Assembly (NCBI GenBank): GCA_028696945.1 | Contig: JAQVGD010000007.1 | Location: forward strand, 1 to 39,665 | DNA: 39,665 bases | Direction of reading: 5' to 3' | Origin: Lutibacter sp. | Lineage (GTDB): Bacteria; Bacteroidota; Bacteroidia; Flavobacteriales; Flavobacteriaceae | In this document: positions 17,662 to 28,107 of the stretch, in pieces | Layout of the letters: each line of letters begins with the position of its first letter | How positions within the stretch are numbered: the first letter of the stretch is position 1 | Made by a program: the position numbers and the translations under genes | The notes under the pieces: generated by a model | Databases searched by the model: none | Told to the model about the DNA's origin: nothing | The model's input: only the letters and a program-made list of their open reading frames with translations

Positions 17662-20600
17662 ATGAAAAACACAACTCACAATAAAGATTTGTTTCAAAAT
17701 ATTTTTGAAGCTTCTATTGAAGGCATTATAGCTGTTAATGAAGATGGGCGTATTTTAACTACAAATCCTGCGTGCGAACAACTATTTGGTTATGAATCTG
17801 GAGAATTGATAGGTAAAAATATTGAAATTCTTATTCCTGAAAAACTTAAGCACCAATATAAAATCTACATCAAAAAGCATATAATGCCTCCTAAAAGAGA
17901 AACTGATATTTGGGGGATTAAAAAAGATGGTAGCAAATTTAGTTTAAACATTGGTTTAAGTCCTACAGTAATTGATGGAAAAAATGCGACCATCGCTTTT
18001 TTTTGGGATGCCACCCAACAGAAAAATGATTTAAGAATCATTAAACAAACAAACGCAAAACTTATAGAAAGCAACCGAAAGTTTGATGCACTGATAAATA
18101 ACCTGAAAGGAATTGTGTACCGTTGTAAAAACAATAGGAATTACGAAATGGATTATATCAGCGAAGGCTGTTTGGAAATTACTGGCTATACTTCTGATGA
18201 TTTTATGAACCAAACCATAAACTTTGGAAACCTTATTTTGGCCGAAGAACGAGATTTTACTTGGAAAAGCACACAAAATACGTTAAAGCAGAAAAAACCA
18301 TATAGTGTTGAATATCGTATTAAATCTAAAAACGGAACCATAAAGTACGTCTGGGAAAAAGGCTCGGCAATTTACAACAATCAAGACGAAGTGGTAATGT
18401 TAGAAGGTTTTATAGCTGATATAACACCACAAAAAGAAACTGAATTGGAATTGCGCAGTAGCGAAGCAAAAATAAAAGCCTTATTGGAAGCCAATCCGGA
18501 TATAATGCTTATTCAGGATTGTAAAGGCGTGTATCTTGATTGGTATGCCAACAGTCCCGAAAAATTACCTATGCCACCAGAAAAATTTATTGGTGTGACT
18601 ATGGAAAAAATATTACATCCTGAGGTGTATCAAAAAATAAAAACGTCGCACAACAAGGTAATCGAATCTGGAAAAATGCAGATTGCAGAATATAGCGTTC
18701 AAGGTAAAAACGGTCAGGAACATTATGAAGCCCGCGTGGTTCTTATGGACGACCACAGCCTTTTAACCATTGTTCGTAACGTTACCCAAGAAAGAACTAA
18801 AGACACTTTACTTACCATACAAAACAACGCCCTAGCCTCTGCCAGTAATGGCATCGTGATTGCAGATGCACAACAACCACATAAACCTATTATTTATTGC
18901 AATGCTGCTTTTGAAAAAATGACAGGCTATTCTCAAAAAGAAGTATTGGGAAGAAACAGCCGATTTCTACAAAATGATGATCGGGATCAAAAGGAAATTG
19001 GCATCATAAAAAATGCCTTTATCAAGGGAGAAACTTGTAAAGTAACAATACGTAATTATAGAAAAGATGGCACCATGTTCTGGAACAACGTTACCATAAA
19101 CCCTGTGCATAATGAGGAAAATATACTAACGCATTTTATAGGTGTGCAAAACGATGTTACGAACAAAGTAAAGGAAGAAAAATTCAAGGATCAAACTAGA
19201 GAAATACTGGAGTTAATAGTCCAAAACAAACAATTAAAAACCATTGGCTATAAGATTGTGGAAACCCTCGAGACCCATTTTAAGGATTGTGTGGCTTCCA
19301 TTTTATTGTTGGACACTGAGCATAAAACACTTCACAAATTGGTAGCACCAAACTTACCAGAATCTTTTATCGAATATATTGAGGGCGTTACAATTGGATC
19401 AAAATTGGGTTCTTGTGGTACAGCTGCCTTTTTAAGAAAAGAAATTATTGTATCCAATATCTCAACCAATATCCTTTGGGAAGATTATAAGGAAATAGGC
19501 TTAAAAAGCGGCTTTAAAGCTTGCTGGTCATTTCCTATAATGTCATCTACCAATCAAGTGCTCGGTACAATTGCAATATATAGTATGTTAGCTAGAAAAC
19601 CTTTAGCAGAAGAAAAAAAGATCCTTCTAGATATGACCCATTTGATAAGTATTGCGATAGAAAATCACAACAATTCCATCACTATACAAGAAAATAGACT
19701 TGAACTTGAAAAGTATGCTCAAAACCTAGAAAAAAAAGTTCAAGAGCGTACACAGGAGGTAATGTCAACCGTACAAAAACTGGTAGAATCCAATTTAAAT
19801 CTCGAAGACCAAATACTCATAACCAAATTAGCAGAAGGCGAAGCTATTACTAGTAAAAGTATTGCATCAGAAATTGCCAAAAACTTCCCTAACGGTTTTG
19901 TTGCCGTAATGAACAAAGATTCAAAGATACTGTTTGCTGAAGGTGATGCTTTAACACAGTTAGGGTTAAAACAGATTTTTTATGAAGGAATAACCGTTGA
20001 TGATATTCCTCTTTTTTCTGAAACACAAAAAGCACTAATTAAGGAAAATATTACAAAAACACTTGCTGGGCAGCATCACTCTTTTGAAGTTAATTATCAA
20101 GGCAGGTACTTCGCTGTAAACACAGCCCCTTTGGTTGATGAAAATAATAAAATAAGCAATGCATTGCACGTTTATAGCGATATTTCTCAACAAAAAGAAG
20201 TTGAATTTGCTATACAGAATGCCTTAATAAAAGAACGGGAATTAAACGAACTTAAATCACGCTTTGTATCTATGGCATCGCATGAGTTTAGAACCCCTTT
20301 GAGTGCCATACTCACTTCAGCAATTTTAATTGGCAAGCAAAACGGACAGGGGAAAGAGCAAAAAAGAGAGAAATATGTAACTCAAATTGAAAAGAATGTA
20401 AATAATCTTGTTGTTATTCTTAATGACTTTCTCTCATTAAGCAAACTGGAAGAGGGAAAAGTAGTGGCAATACCAAAGCGGTTCGATTTGATTTCATTTT
20501 TTAAAATATTGGTCGAAGAAAGCAATATAGGCTTAAAAAAGAATCAAACTATAAGTATAAATAGTCCAAATGAAGAACTCTTTGTGCATTTAGATGTAAA

Positions 20601-20928
20601 ATTACTAAAGCATATAATTAACAATCTTTTGTCCAATGCATCAAAATATTCGCCAGAAGCATCGAGCATATATCTTAAAATATTGCAAAATCAAGAAAAT
20701 GTGGTCATTCAAATTACAGATCAAGGCATAGGCATTCCAGAGGAAGAACAAAAGTACTTGTTTGCTCGTTTTTTTAGGGCAAAAAATGCCGCCAATATCG
20801 AAGGCACCGGCTTGGGTTTAAATATTGTAAAACAATATACAACGTTAATGGGCGGAACTATTGAGTTTAAAAGTGGTATAAACAAAGGCACAACCTTTTC
20901 TGTTGAGCTTCCAATACATAAGGAATGA
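17662..20928 (+). CDS. Multi-PAS/GAF sensor histidine kinase
   Basis: Several PAS/PAC segments, GAF (CWSFPIMSSTNQVLGTIAIYS), HisKA (FVSMASHEFRTPLSAI), HATPase (NNLLSNASKYSPEA, GTGLGLNIVKQY). Confidence 0.95.
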   Translation: MKNTTHNKDLFQNIFEASIEGIIAVNEDGRILTTNPACEQLFGYESGELIGKNIEILIPEKLKHQYKIYIKKHIMPPKRETDIWGIKKDGSKFSLNIGLSPTVIDGKNATIAFFWDATQQKNDLRIIKQTNAKLIESNRKFDALINNLKGIVYRCKNNRNYEMDYISEGCLEITGYTSDDFMNQTINFGNLILAEERDFTWKSTQNTLKQKKPYSVEYRIKSKNGTIKYVWEKGSAIYNNQDEVVMLEGFIADITPQKETELELRSSEAKIKALLEANPDIMLIQDCKGVYLDWYANSPEKLPMPPEKFIGVTMEKILHPEVYQKIKTSHNKVIESGKMQIAEYSVQGKNGQEHYEARVVLMDDHSLLTIVRNVTQERTKDTLLTIQNNALASASNGIVIADAQQPHKPIIYCNAAFEKMTGYSQKEVLGRNSRFLQNDDRDQKEIGIIKNAFIKGETCKVTIRNYRKDGTMFWNNVTINPVHNEENILTHFIGVQNDVTNKVKEEKFKDQTREILELIVQNKQLKTIGYKIVETLETHFKDCVASILLLDTEHKTLHKLVAPNLPESFIEYIEGVTIGSKLGSCGTAAFLRKEIIVSNISTNILWEDYKEIGLKSGFKACWSFPIMSSTNQVLGTIAIYSMLARKPLAEEKKILLDMTHLISIAIENHNNSITIQENRLELEKYAQNLEKKVQERTQEVMSTVQKLVESNLNLEDQILITKLAEGEAITSKSIASEIAKNFPNGFVAVMNKDSKILFAEGDALTQLGLKQIFYEGITVDDIPLFSETQKALIKENITKTLAGQHHSFEVNYQGRYFAVNTAPLVDENNKISNALHVYSDISQQKEVEFAIQNALIKERELNELKSRFVSMASHEFRTPLSAILTSAILIGKQNGQGKEQKREKYVTQIEKNVNNLVVILNDFLSLSKLEEGKVVAIPKRFDLISFFKILVEESNIGLKKNQTISINSPNEELFVHLDVKLLKHIINNLLSNASKYSPEASSIYLKILQNQENVVIQITDQGIGIPEEEQKYLFARFFRAKNAANIEGTGLGLNIVKQYTTLMGGTIEFKSGINKGTTFSVELPIHKE

Positions 20929-21995
20929 AAAAAGTACTATTAATAGAAGATAATGAAGACGTTCGCGAAAATACAGCAGATATTTTAAAACTGGCGGGTT
21001 ATAGTGTTGCCACAGCCGAAAATGGAAAAATAGGTGTTAAAATTGCAGAACAATTACTTCCAGACGTTATTGTATGTGATATTATGATGCCAGAACTAGA
21101 TGGTTTTGAAGTCCTTCGGATTTTGGACAAGAACACTAAAACAGCGAGTATTCCATTTATATTCCTGACAGCCAAAACAGAAAAAATAGATATGCGAAAA
21201 GGAATGAATTTAGGCGCAGATGATTATTTGACCAAACCCTTTAGCGAAAACGAATTGTTAGATGCAATAAACAGTCGCTTAAAAAAATACGATTTCTTAA
21301 AAAAAGAATTTTCACATACTATTGAAGGTATTTCCAAATTTATTGAAGAAGCTTCTGCATATCTGGATTTAGAGCACTTGTCAAAAAAATTTACTCCAAA
21401 AGTATATAAAAAGAAAGACTTGGTTTTTATGGAAGGTAGTACAGCAAATTCTTTATATTTTATTGAAAGTGGCGTAATAAAAACGTATAAAACCAGCGAA
21501 AAAGGTAAAGAATTTGTAACAGGCTTGTTTGGTTCGGGAGACTTTATAGGACAATTATCCTTATTAACAGACCAAAGAACCTATATTGAATCTGCTGCCA
21601 TACTTAAAGATGCAACCCTATATGAAATACCACAATTAGATTTTATAACACTTATTTACAGCAATAAAGACGTGTCTAATAAGTTTGTAAGTTTAATTTC
21701 TAATAATTTGGTTGAAGTACAAGAAAAATTAGTAAACATGGCGTATGCCTCAGTGCGCCAACGTGTAGCAAAAGCATTACTGGACTTATACAAAAAAAGA
21801 ATTTTAATAAATGAAGAAAATGATGGCATTAGCATCGCCAGAGAAGATTTTGCAGGAATTGTTGGTACTGCAACAGAAACATCTATACGTATGCTAACTG
21901 TATTTAAGGAGGAAGGTTTAATTACTATTGGATCAAGTGGAAAAATTGTAATCCAAAATAAAAAAGCGATGGAAGATATTGTAATTTTCAATTAA
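20925..21995 (+). CDS. Response regulator with REC, cNMP-binding and Crp/Fnr HTH domains
   Basis: VLLIEDNEDVRENTADIL...DIMMPELDGFEVL...LTAKT...KPF; cNMP fold; HTH SIAREDFAGIVGTATETSIRMLTVFKEEGLI; ATGA overlap with kinase. Confidence 0.93.
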   Translation: MKKVLLIEDNEDVRENTADILKLAGYSVATAENGKIGVKIAEQLLPDVIVCDIMMPELDGFEVLRILDKNTKTASIPFIFLTAKTEKIDMRKGMNLGADDYLTKPFSENELLDAINSRLKKYDFLKKEFSHTIEGISKFIEEASAYLDLEHLSKKFTPKVYKKKDLVFMEGSTANSLYFIESGVIKTYKTSEKGKEFVTGLFGSGDFIGQLSLLTDQRTYIESAAILKDATLYEIPQLDFITLIYSNKDVSNKFVSLISNNLVEVQEKLVNMAYASVRQRVAKALLDLYKKRILINEENDGISIAREDFAGIVGTATETSIRMLTVFKEEGLITIGSSGKIVIQNKKAMEDIVIFN

Positions 21996-22001
21996 AAAAG
22001 T

Positions 22002-22240
22002 CATTGTTGTCCGATAAAAATTTATAAAAAATGATTTATCTCTATCAAAACTGGACTTTACAAACAGTTCGCCCTGCTGGGCTTGTTTTTGGAAAAAATC
22101 TAATTTTCTACAAGCAGTAAGTCCCGATGGGACTAAAATAGCTCCAGAGGAGCTACATGTTTGTAGAAACATAAAATAATTTATCAATTAAAGCCCCATC
22201 GGGGCGACCTGTTTATCAAAAATTTAATCGGACAATAATG
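22002..22240. mobile_element. MITE-like element with TIRs enclosing REP-like palindromes
   Basis: TIRs CATTGTTGTCCGATAAAAATTT / AAAATTTAATCGGACAATAATG; inside: GCCCtgctGGGC, GTCCCgatGGGAC, GCTCCagaGGAGC, GCCCCatcGGGGC. Confidence 0.75.
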
Positions 22241-22271
22241 TAAAAAAGTATAAATTTTTGTTTAAAATGAC

Positions 22272-22314
22272 TGACTGGCATCATTTCCTATAATTAGTGG
22301 ACATACTATCTTAG
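22272..22314 (+). promoter_or_regulatory. Crp/Fnr-type box plus -7 element
   Basis: TGAC-TGGC-ATCA (22272-22283) and TATCTTAG (22307-22314, one mismatch to TAnnTTTG); centre distance 33 bp. Confidence 0.45.
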
Positions 22315-22344
22315 TATTCTACAAATGTTATTATTTAAATTAAA

Positions 22345-22845
22345 ATGATTTCAGAAAATTATAATACAAAACAAAAACAAATTTGCATTAAAGCATACCA
22401 ACATTTATGGGAACTAGAGGAGACTTTGCAATTTATTGAGAATAAAAAAGAGTTGCATCTTCAAATTTCAATTCTCGGAAAAGTAAATCAATTTAATTCA
22501 GACAAAGAAAATAGCATTATAAATAAAAACAAAAATATAAAAGCACATTGGAAAAGCCTTTTTGGAGATCGTGTTAATTTTGGTAGTTTTAACAATCCTG
22601 AAATTGGAACTGTTTTTATTGTTGGATTTTTATCTTCAATATTTCTTCATAAGATAAACGGAAAACCTCTGGCAATGTTATCATCTGGTATTTATGGTAT
22701 TTTAAGAGGATTGGGTGTTAGTGAAGCACAAACTACCATCTATTTAAAAATGCTAAATTGTGGCAGTTATTTACTGGTTTTTAGAGGTTCTAAAAACGAC
22801 CTAGGTATTATCACAAAGGTTCTAGAAGAAAAAGAGAATGGATAA
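22345..22845 (+). CDS. Hypothetical protein, general-stress-protein-like
   Basis: 166-aa ORF; Gly-rich hydrophobic segment followed by GVSEAQTTIYLKMLNCGSYLLVFRG. Confidence 0.6.
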   Translation: MISENYNTKQKQICIKAYQHLWELEETLQFIENKKELHLQISILGKVNQFNSDKENSIINKNKNIKAHWKSLFGDRVNFGSFNNPEIGTVFIVGFLSSIFLHKINGKPLAMLSSGIYGILRGLGVSEAQTTIYLKMLNCGSYLLVFRGSKNDLGIITKVLEEKENG

Positions 22846-22851
22846 ACTTCT

Positions 22852-23877
22852 TTATTCCTTGATAAAATGAATAACGCTAATTTGTCCGCCTCGAAGTATC
22901 GTGATTGGCATTATATCTCCTTTTTTAAATTCCTCCTGTCTTTTCCTTAACGGCTTTTGAAAATTTGGTTGCCCAAAACTAATTCCGCCGATATTCAATA
23001 TAATATCACCACCAATTAAAAGTTCCACGCCATCTATTGTTGCTTCAATAAAACCTCCTTTAAGACCAATTTTAGCGGCTGTTCCTTTTGAAGATACAGT
23101 AAGTACCAGCAATCCAGATTCTTGGGGAACATTTAGTGCTTTTGCAGCCGCCCCTGTTAGCAATATTGAGTTCATTCCTGTCCAGATATTTGGCCGATCC
23201 ATTAACAATTTATTGTCGGTATTTGAAGAAATAGCGAATCCAACACCATTGAATCCTCCAGAAGCACTATAAATACTGCTGGTAATTCCTATCAATTCTC
23301 CTTTCATATTAAACATTGGGCTACCCGAGCTTCCTTTGTTTATAGCAGCATCGGTTTGTAAGAGTTCAATTTTTACAAAATCATTGATTAAACCTTTGGG
23401 TGTGTGCCTCCCGCTCAAAATACCCTTGGATATTGTTTGTTTAAGTCCAAATGGAGCACCTAACACGAAAATATCATCTCCTATCTTCTGCGCATCCGAA
23501 TTACCAATTTTTACAACCTTCTTGTTCTTTTTTTTGAATATGCCATTAATTTTGATCAAAGCCACATCTGCCAATGGGTTTGATGACAGGACTTCAGCTT
23601 CATACACTTCGCCATCGAAAAATTCTACTTGCACCAGTTCTGCCAATTGCACAACATGTGCCGCCGTCCAAATAAGCCCATCTTCAGAAATAAGAACTCC
23701 CGAACCTTGTTTGGCTCTGGTTACCAAAGTAAGATTATCATCCACTTTTTTGGGCTCAATATTCAAAATATTAATCACAACAACAGCTGGACTAACCTCA
23801 TCGTAAAGTTTAGAGAGATTTTGTGCAGATTGGGTAAGTGTAAATAATAGAAAAAAAGAAAAAAATAGTCTATTCAT
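22852..23877 (-). CDS. HtrA/DegP-like trypsin-fold protease with PDZ domain
   Basis: Signal peptide; VLISEDGLIWTAAHVV (His), NPLADVALIKI (Asp), DAAINKGSSGSPMFN (Ser); C-terminal PDZ. Confidence 0.92.
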   Translation of the reverse strand: MNRLFFSFFLLFTLTQSAQNLSKLYDEVSPAVVVINILNIEPKKVDDNLTLVTRAKQGSGVLISEDGLIWTAAHVVQLAELVQVEFFDGEVYEAEVLSSNPLADVALIKINGIFKKKNKKVVKIGNSDAQKIGDDIFVLGAPFGLKQTISKGILSGRHTPKGLINDFVKIELLQTDAAINKGSSGSPMFNMKGELIGITSSIYSASGGFNGVGFAISSNTDNKLLMDRPNIWTGMNSILLTGAAAKALNVPQESGLLVLTVSSKGTAAKIGLKGGFIEATIDGVELLIGGDIILNIGGISFGQPNFQKPLRKRQEEFKKGDIMPITILRGGQISVIHFIKE

Positions 23878-24365
23878 TTTTATTTAGTTTAATGGGTTTA
23901 GAATATGTCTTAAAACAGAAACGGAAAGCCTTGGCTTCCCATTTCCTAATAAGACGATTAATTTTATTGATACATCTGTTTAATTAAATTATAAAATTCT
24001 ATTTCTAAAATACTATAATAAATCAAACTTTGGCAAAATTAATTTTAATCGTTTCCTATTGGTTAAACACGCCTTACAGCAGATACGACCAATGCTTTAT
24101 TATATTTTTTTAAAGGAAACGGAGAGATCTAAATTTCTCGGCTTCTTTTTTAAGGTATTAAATTTATCTCATTACCACTTACTGCTATTCTGCATTGCTC
24201 TATCGCTAGGCCAATGTAAAAAAATACAAAGATTGTGAAATACTTTTTATACCTTCAAGATTTTCATTGTATTGCCACTTTGAAAATCTATATTTATTCT
24301 GTTATCAAAGAACGATCTAGTTTTTTATTGTAAACTAAATTACGTGATTTTTGAAACTTGAGGAA

Positions 24366-24408
24366 TGACCTAGGTCAGTCGGGTAATTTTTTTCTGAATT
24401 TAGCATTT
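24366..24408 (+). promoter_or_regulatory. Crp/Fnr-type box plus weak -7 element
   Basis: TGACCTAGGTCA (24366-24377) and TAGCATTT (24401-24408); centre distance 33 bp. Confidence 0.45.
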
Positions 24409-24411
24409 AGT

Positions 24412-24447
24412 GTCATTGTTGTCTGATAAAAATGTATAAAAAATGAT
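24412..24447 (+). mobile_element. Solo copy of the MITE/IS terminal sequence
   Basis: GTCATTGTTGTCTGATAAAAATGTATAAAAAATGATT nearly identical to 22000-22035. Confidence 0.7.
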
Positions 24448-24776
24448 TTTGACATAATAAATGTCTCTAATTTTGGTATATCCAACCACATCAAAGAATT
24501 TTATTCCTACTATTTCTAGCTAAACCACTATGAAGTGTCTTGTGTTTTTAAAACGGACTTAAAACCTGTTACATTATTGAAATCCAAAGTAATACGGTTA
24601 CCGAATATGCTTTTAAATGATTAATAGATTCAAATAAATTAGCGAAACCTGCCCAACGGTTTACCCGCTAAAGAAGGACAAGTGGGTTCGTGGTTAAAGT
24701 TTCTAAAAACCAAAAACGAGATGTATTAAAGTGCATAGTTTTGACTAAATTTGAGGTCAATAAAGAATAGATAAAT

Positions 24777-25430
24777 ATGAAAATAAACATCCCTGAATCA
24801 ATAAGTTCAAGAATTGAATTTAAGCGCAAGTTCAGTTTGTGGGAAATGTACCGCTCTTTTATTTTCTTTCCACGGGCAATGGCTAAGATGATTGGAAATA
24901 ACAAAAGCAAATTAGTTGACAATGATTTTATAAGGCGTTTACAATTGGCAGTAACCGAAGTAAACGGTTGCCCTGCCTGCTCCTATCAACATACAAAAAT
25001 GGCTTTGCAACAAGGAATGAGCGGTGAAGAAATCAGCAGTTTTTTAAGTGGCGGAGATCAGTATATTAAGCCCGAAGAAGCAAAAGCCATCATGTTTGCG
25101 CAACATTTTGCAGATTCAAGAGGATATCCTAAAAAATATGCTTATGATTCCATTGTAAAAGAATATAGCGAAAAGGAAGCAAACATTATACTTTCTGCTG
25201 TCCAAACAATGATTGCAGGAAATATGTATGGAATTCCATATAGCGCATTTCAATCCAGACTTAAAGGAAAGCCTTACAAAGACAGTTCCTTATTTTATGA
25301 ATTGGGAATGATGGTAACAGGTGTTCTTTTATTACCAATTGCAATTGTTCACGGACTTTTGAGGGCTTTGGCTGGACTCCCAAATAAAAGGCTTGATAAA
25401 AGTACGATGGATGAAGATGATGGACTTTAA
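24777..25430 (+). CDS. Carboxymuconolactone decarboxylase/AhpD-family protein
   Basis: LAVTEVNGCPACSYQHTKMALQQGMSGEEI (CxxC...H AhpD motif). Confidence 0.85.
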   Translation: MKINIPESISSRIEFKRKFSLWEMYRSFIFFPRAMAKMIGNNKSKLVDNDFIRRLQLAVTEVNGCPACSYQHTKMALQQGMSGEEISSFLSGGDQYIKPEEAKAIMFAQHFADSRGYPKKYAYDSIVKEYSEKEANIILSAVQTMIAGNMYGIPYSAFQSRLKGKPYKDSSLFYELGMMVTGVLLLPIAIVHGLLRALAGLPNKRLDKSTMDEDDGL

Positions 25431-25531
25431 ATTGTAACAAATTAATATAAACTTCTATATTAAAAATGACCTCGTCAATGTTTTACGGATATCCATTTTG
25501 ATAGCGAACATGTCGAGATTCCTATATTAAC

Positions 25532-25645
25532 ATGACCGATTTTGGACTGCATATCGCCAACATTATTTTTTATGTCTTTCATACGGTATTGATTTTTTTC
25601 AACCTATTTGGGTGGCTTCATCCCCGAATGCGAAAGCTCAATTAG
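25532..25645 (+). pseudogene. Possible DUF2784-like gene fragment
   Basis: Short ORF MTDFGLHIANIIFYVFHTVLIFFNLFGWLHPRMRKLN ends early. Confidence 0.3.
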
Positions 25646-25688
25646 TCAATTGAACAAGATTATCAAAATGCGAAAAGGCTGACCTGAC

Positions 25689-26576
25689 CTAATAGCTCTT
25701 TTTTTTCAATGCCTCAAACCCTGCAATCACATCAAAAAGTTCCTCATCAATAGTGCTTTGTCTTAAACGGTTATAAACCAGATTCAATTCATCGAGCATC
25801 TCCTCTATATTTTTTTCTGCACGCTCCATGGCTTCCAGCCTGCTTGCGTTTTCGGCGGCCAAAGATTCCGCACTGGCTTTGTACAAGGAAACAAAAAGAT
25901 ATTCCCTAATCAGCATCCGCAAAGTACTTTCAACACCTCCAATTATCTGAGGAACATTATGTGTTGGCCATTCCATTTTCTTTATGTCGCCTTCCCATTT
26001 CTCATCAGGCGGAAACAATTGTTGACTTTCTTGTCGATAATTTGCTCCCTGTGATGGTGTGTTGTGAAAAATATAAAAACTATAAAACTGGTCTCTTATT
26101 CGGTATTCTTCACTCTTAATTAAAATCTCATTTACCAAAGGAGTAATCGCAGTAACCGAATTGGGAACACTAAAACGTTTGGTAGGTGGAAAATCGCCAT
26201 CCACCAGCAGGGAATAAACTCTTTCGCCAACTGTCCAGATTTCTGCTTGTCCAGGAATCTCTTTTATTATTTTTTGGGCATAAGAGCTTATTGAATCGTT
26301 AAACCTTCCCACCAATCCTTGGTCTGAACCAAAGATAACAGCCACGGATATTGAATTTTTCCTATCGCGATTATCGGCTAAAACTGAAATATTTTCCTTT
26401 CTAAAACAGGCGTGTATCCCAAGGGAGATGGTGCGGTAATAATCTTGTAAAGAATGTACTGCCATTTCGTATTGGTTAATATTGGAAGTTGCCATAGCCT
26501 TCATGGTTTTTACCACCGATGCCATATCACCCGCACTTTGTTTCCTTCTTTGTAAATTTATCAAAGTGTCACTCAT
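25689..26576 (-). CDS. atpG: N-ATPase gamma subunit
   Basis: SDTLINLQRRKQSAGDMASVVKTMKAMATSNINQYE; C-terminal NLVYNRLRQSTIDEELFDVIAGFEAL. Confidence 0.92.
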   Translation of the reverse strand: MSDTLINLQRRKQSAGDMASVVKTMKAMATSNINQYEMAVHSLQDYYRTISLGIHACFRKENISVLADNRDRKNSISVAVIFGSDQGLVGRFNDSISSYAQKIIKEIPGQAEIWTVGERVYSLLVDGDFPPTKRFSVPNSVTAITPLVNEILIKSEEYRIRDQFYSFYIFHNTPSQGANYRQESQQLFPPDEKWEGDIKKMEWPTHNVPQIIGGVESTLRMLIREYLFVSLYKASAESLAAENASRLEAMERAEKNIEEMLDELNLVYNRLRQSTIDEELFDVIAGFEALKKKSY

Positions 26577-28107
26577 CGCTATCGAGTTTAAGGATATTTG
26601 TAATTGCTTCTTTTGCCAACATCACAAGAATAGCTTCATCAACTTCGTTCAAAGACTCTGAGGAATAAATCCGTTGTAACACCTCATCGGGTAATTGGTA
26701 ATATTTTTTCTGAATTAAAGCTTCTGCCTTTGTTATTTTATCGAGTGGTACAGCGTCAAAAACACCATTTATAAGTGCATGTAATACCAATAGTTGCTCT
26801 GGCACTGAAACTGGCTTCATTTCTGGCTGTTTGAAAATCATGCGTATTCTTTTCCCACGCTCAATCATTTTTTTTGTATCCTGATCGAGTCTGGTACCAA
26901 ATCGCGCAAATGTTTCCAGTTCCTCAGATTGTGCATAAGCAAGTTTTAGATTTCCAGAAATTTTTCTATAAGCTCTTAATTGTGCCTTCCCTCCTACTCG
27001 AGAAACGGATTTTCCAATATCTACGGCCGGAAGTAAACCCAATTCGAACAATTTTGGCGACAGATATATTTGCCCATCGGTAATTGATATTAAGTTTGTG
27101 GGAATATATGCCGAAATATCTTGTGCTTGTGTTTCAATAATGGGCAAAGCGGTCAAGGAACCGCCACCATTCTCTTCATTTAAATGAGTCGCTCTTTCCA
27201 AAAGTCTAGAATGGATGTAAAAAATATCTCCAGGAAATGCTTCCCTGCCTGGTGGTCTGCGCAATAAAAGTGAAAGTTCCCGATAGGCGCGTGCGTGCTT
27301 GGTCAGGTCGTCATAAACAATCAACACATCGCGTCCCTGCTCCATAAAATATTCTGCGATACTTGTAGCTGCATAAGGCGTCAAATATTGAAGACCAGGG
27401 GAACTATTACCTTCCGTAACCACAACGATTGTATATTCCATAGCACCCTTTTCTGTAAGTTCGGAAATCACTTTGGCAACTGCTGCCGTACGCTGTCCGA
27501 TAGCACAGTAAACACACAGCACATTTTTATCGTGTTGATTGAGAATGGTGTCAATAGCAATAGAAGTTTTTCCTGTTTGGCGGTCACCTAATATCAATTC
27601 TCGTTGGCCTCGACCAATAGGAATGATCGCATCGATCACCTTAATCCCCGTTTGTAATGGCGCATTCACAGCCTCACGGCTCATAATAGGTGGTGCAGGC
27701 CTTTCAATAGGATTCCGTTGTTGAAACGAAATTGGACCTTTATCGTCCATTGGATTTCCGAGAGAATCAATAACCCTGCCGATGAGATTCTCGCCTACTG
27801 GAATATCAGCGACACGATGGGTTCTTAAAACGGTATCGCCAGCTTGAAGTTGATCGTTTCTACCCAAAAGAACAACGCCTATTTCATCTTTATCCAAGTT
27901 AAAAGCCATTCCGAATAAATTATTGGGAAACTCCAATAACTCTTCAAAACCTGTTCCAGGCAAACCAGTTACTGTGGCAGTACCAGCAGAAATATTTTTT
28001 ACGACTCCCATTTCGCGAAATTGAATATTGGAATCATAATTTTTCCTGCTATGGCTTATCTCAAGGAATGTATCATCTATTATTTGGGTTAAATCAGTCG
28101 ATTGCAT
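26569..28107 (-). CDS. atpA: N-ATPase alpha subunit
   Basis: GDRQTGKTSIAIDTILNQ Walker A; SISRVGG-like KSVSRVGGKAQ; start chosen at internal ATG (MQSTDL). Confidence 0.95.
   Translation of the reverse strand: MQSTDLTQIIDDTFLEISHSRKNYDSNIQFREMGVVKNISAGTATVTGLPGTGFEELLEFPNNLFGMAFNLDKDEIGVVLLGRNDQLQAGDTVLRTHRVADIPVGENLIGRVIDSLGNPMDDKGPISFQQRNPIERPAPPIMSREAVNAPLQTGIKVIDAIIPIGRGQRELILGDRQTGKTSIAIDTILNQHDKNVLCVYCAIGQRTAAVAKVISELTEKGAMEYTIVVVTEGNSSPGLQYLTPYAATSIAEYFMEQGRDVLIVYDDLTKHARAYRELSLLLRRPPGREAFPGDIFYIHSRLLERATHLNEENGGGSLTALPIIETQAQDISAYIPTNLISITDGQIYLSPKLFELGLLPAVDIGKSVSRVGGKAQLRAYRKISGNLKLAYAQSEELETFARFGTRLDQDTKKMIERGKRIRMIFKQPEMKPVSVPEQLLVLHALINGVFDAVPLDKITKAEALIQKKYYQLPDEVLQRIYSSESLNEVDEAILVMLAKEAITNILKLDSDE

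Noticed and set aside
23336-23847. Long plus-strand ORFs over the HtrA gene (23336..23806, 23629..23847)
   Set aside because: Shadow ORFs on the opposite strand of a clear protease gene.
25465-25476. TGACCTCGTCA as another Crp/Fnr box
   Set aside because: Half-sites are 3 rather than 4 nt apart and no TAnnTTTG-like element lies at the 33-bp spacing.
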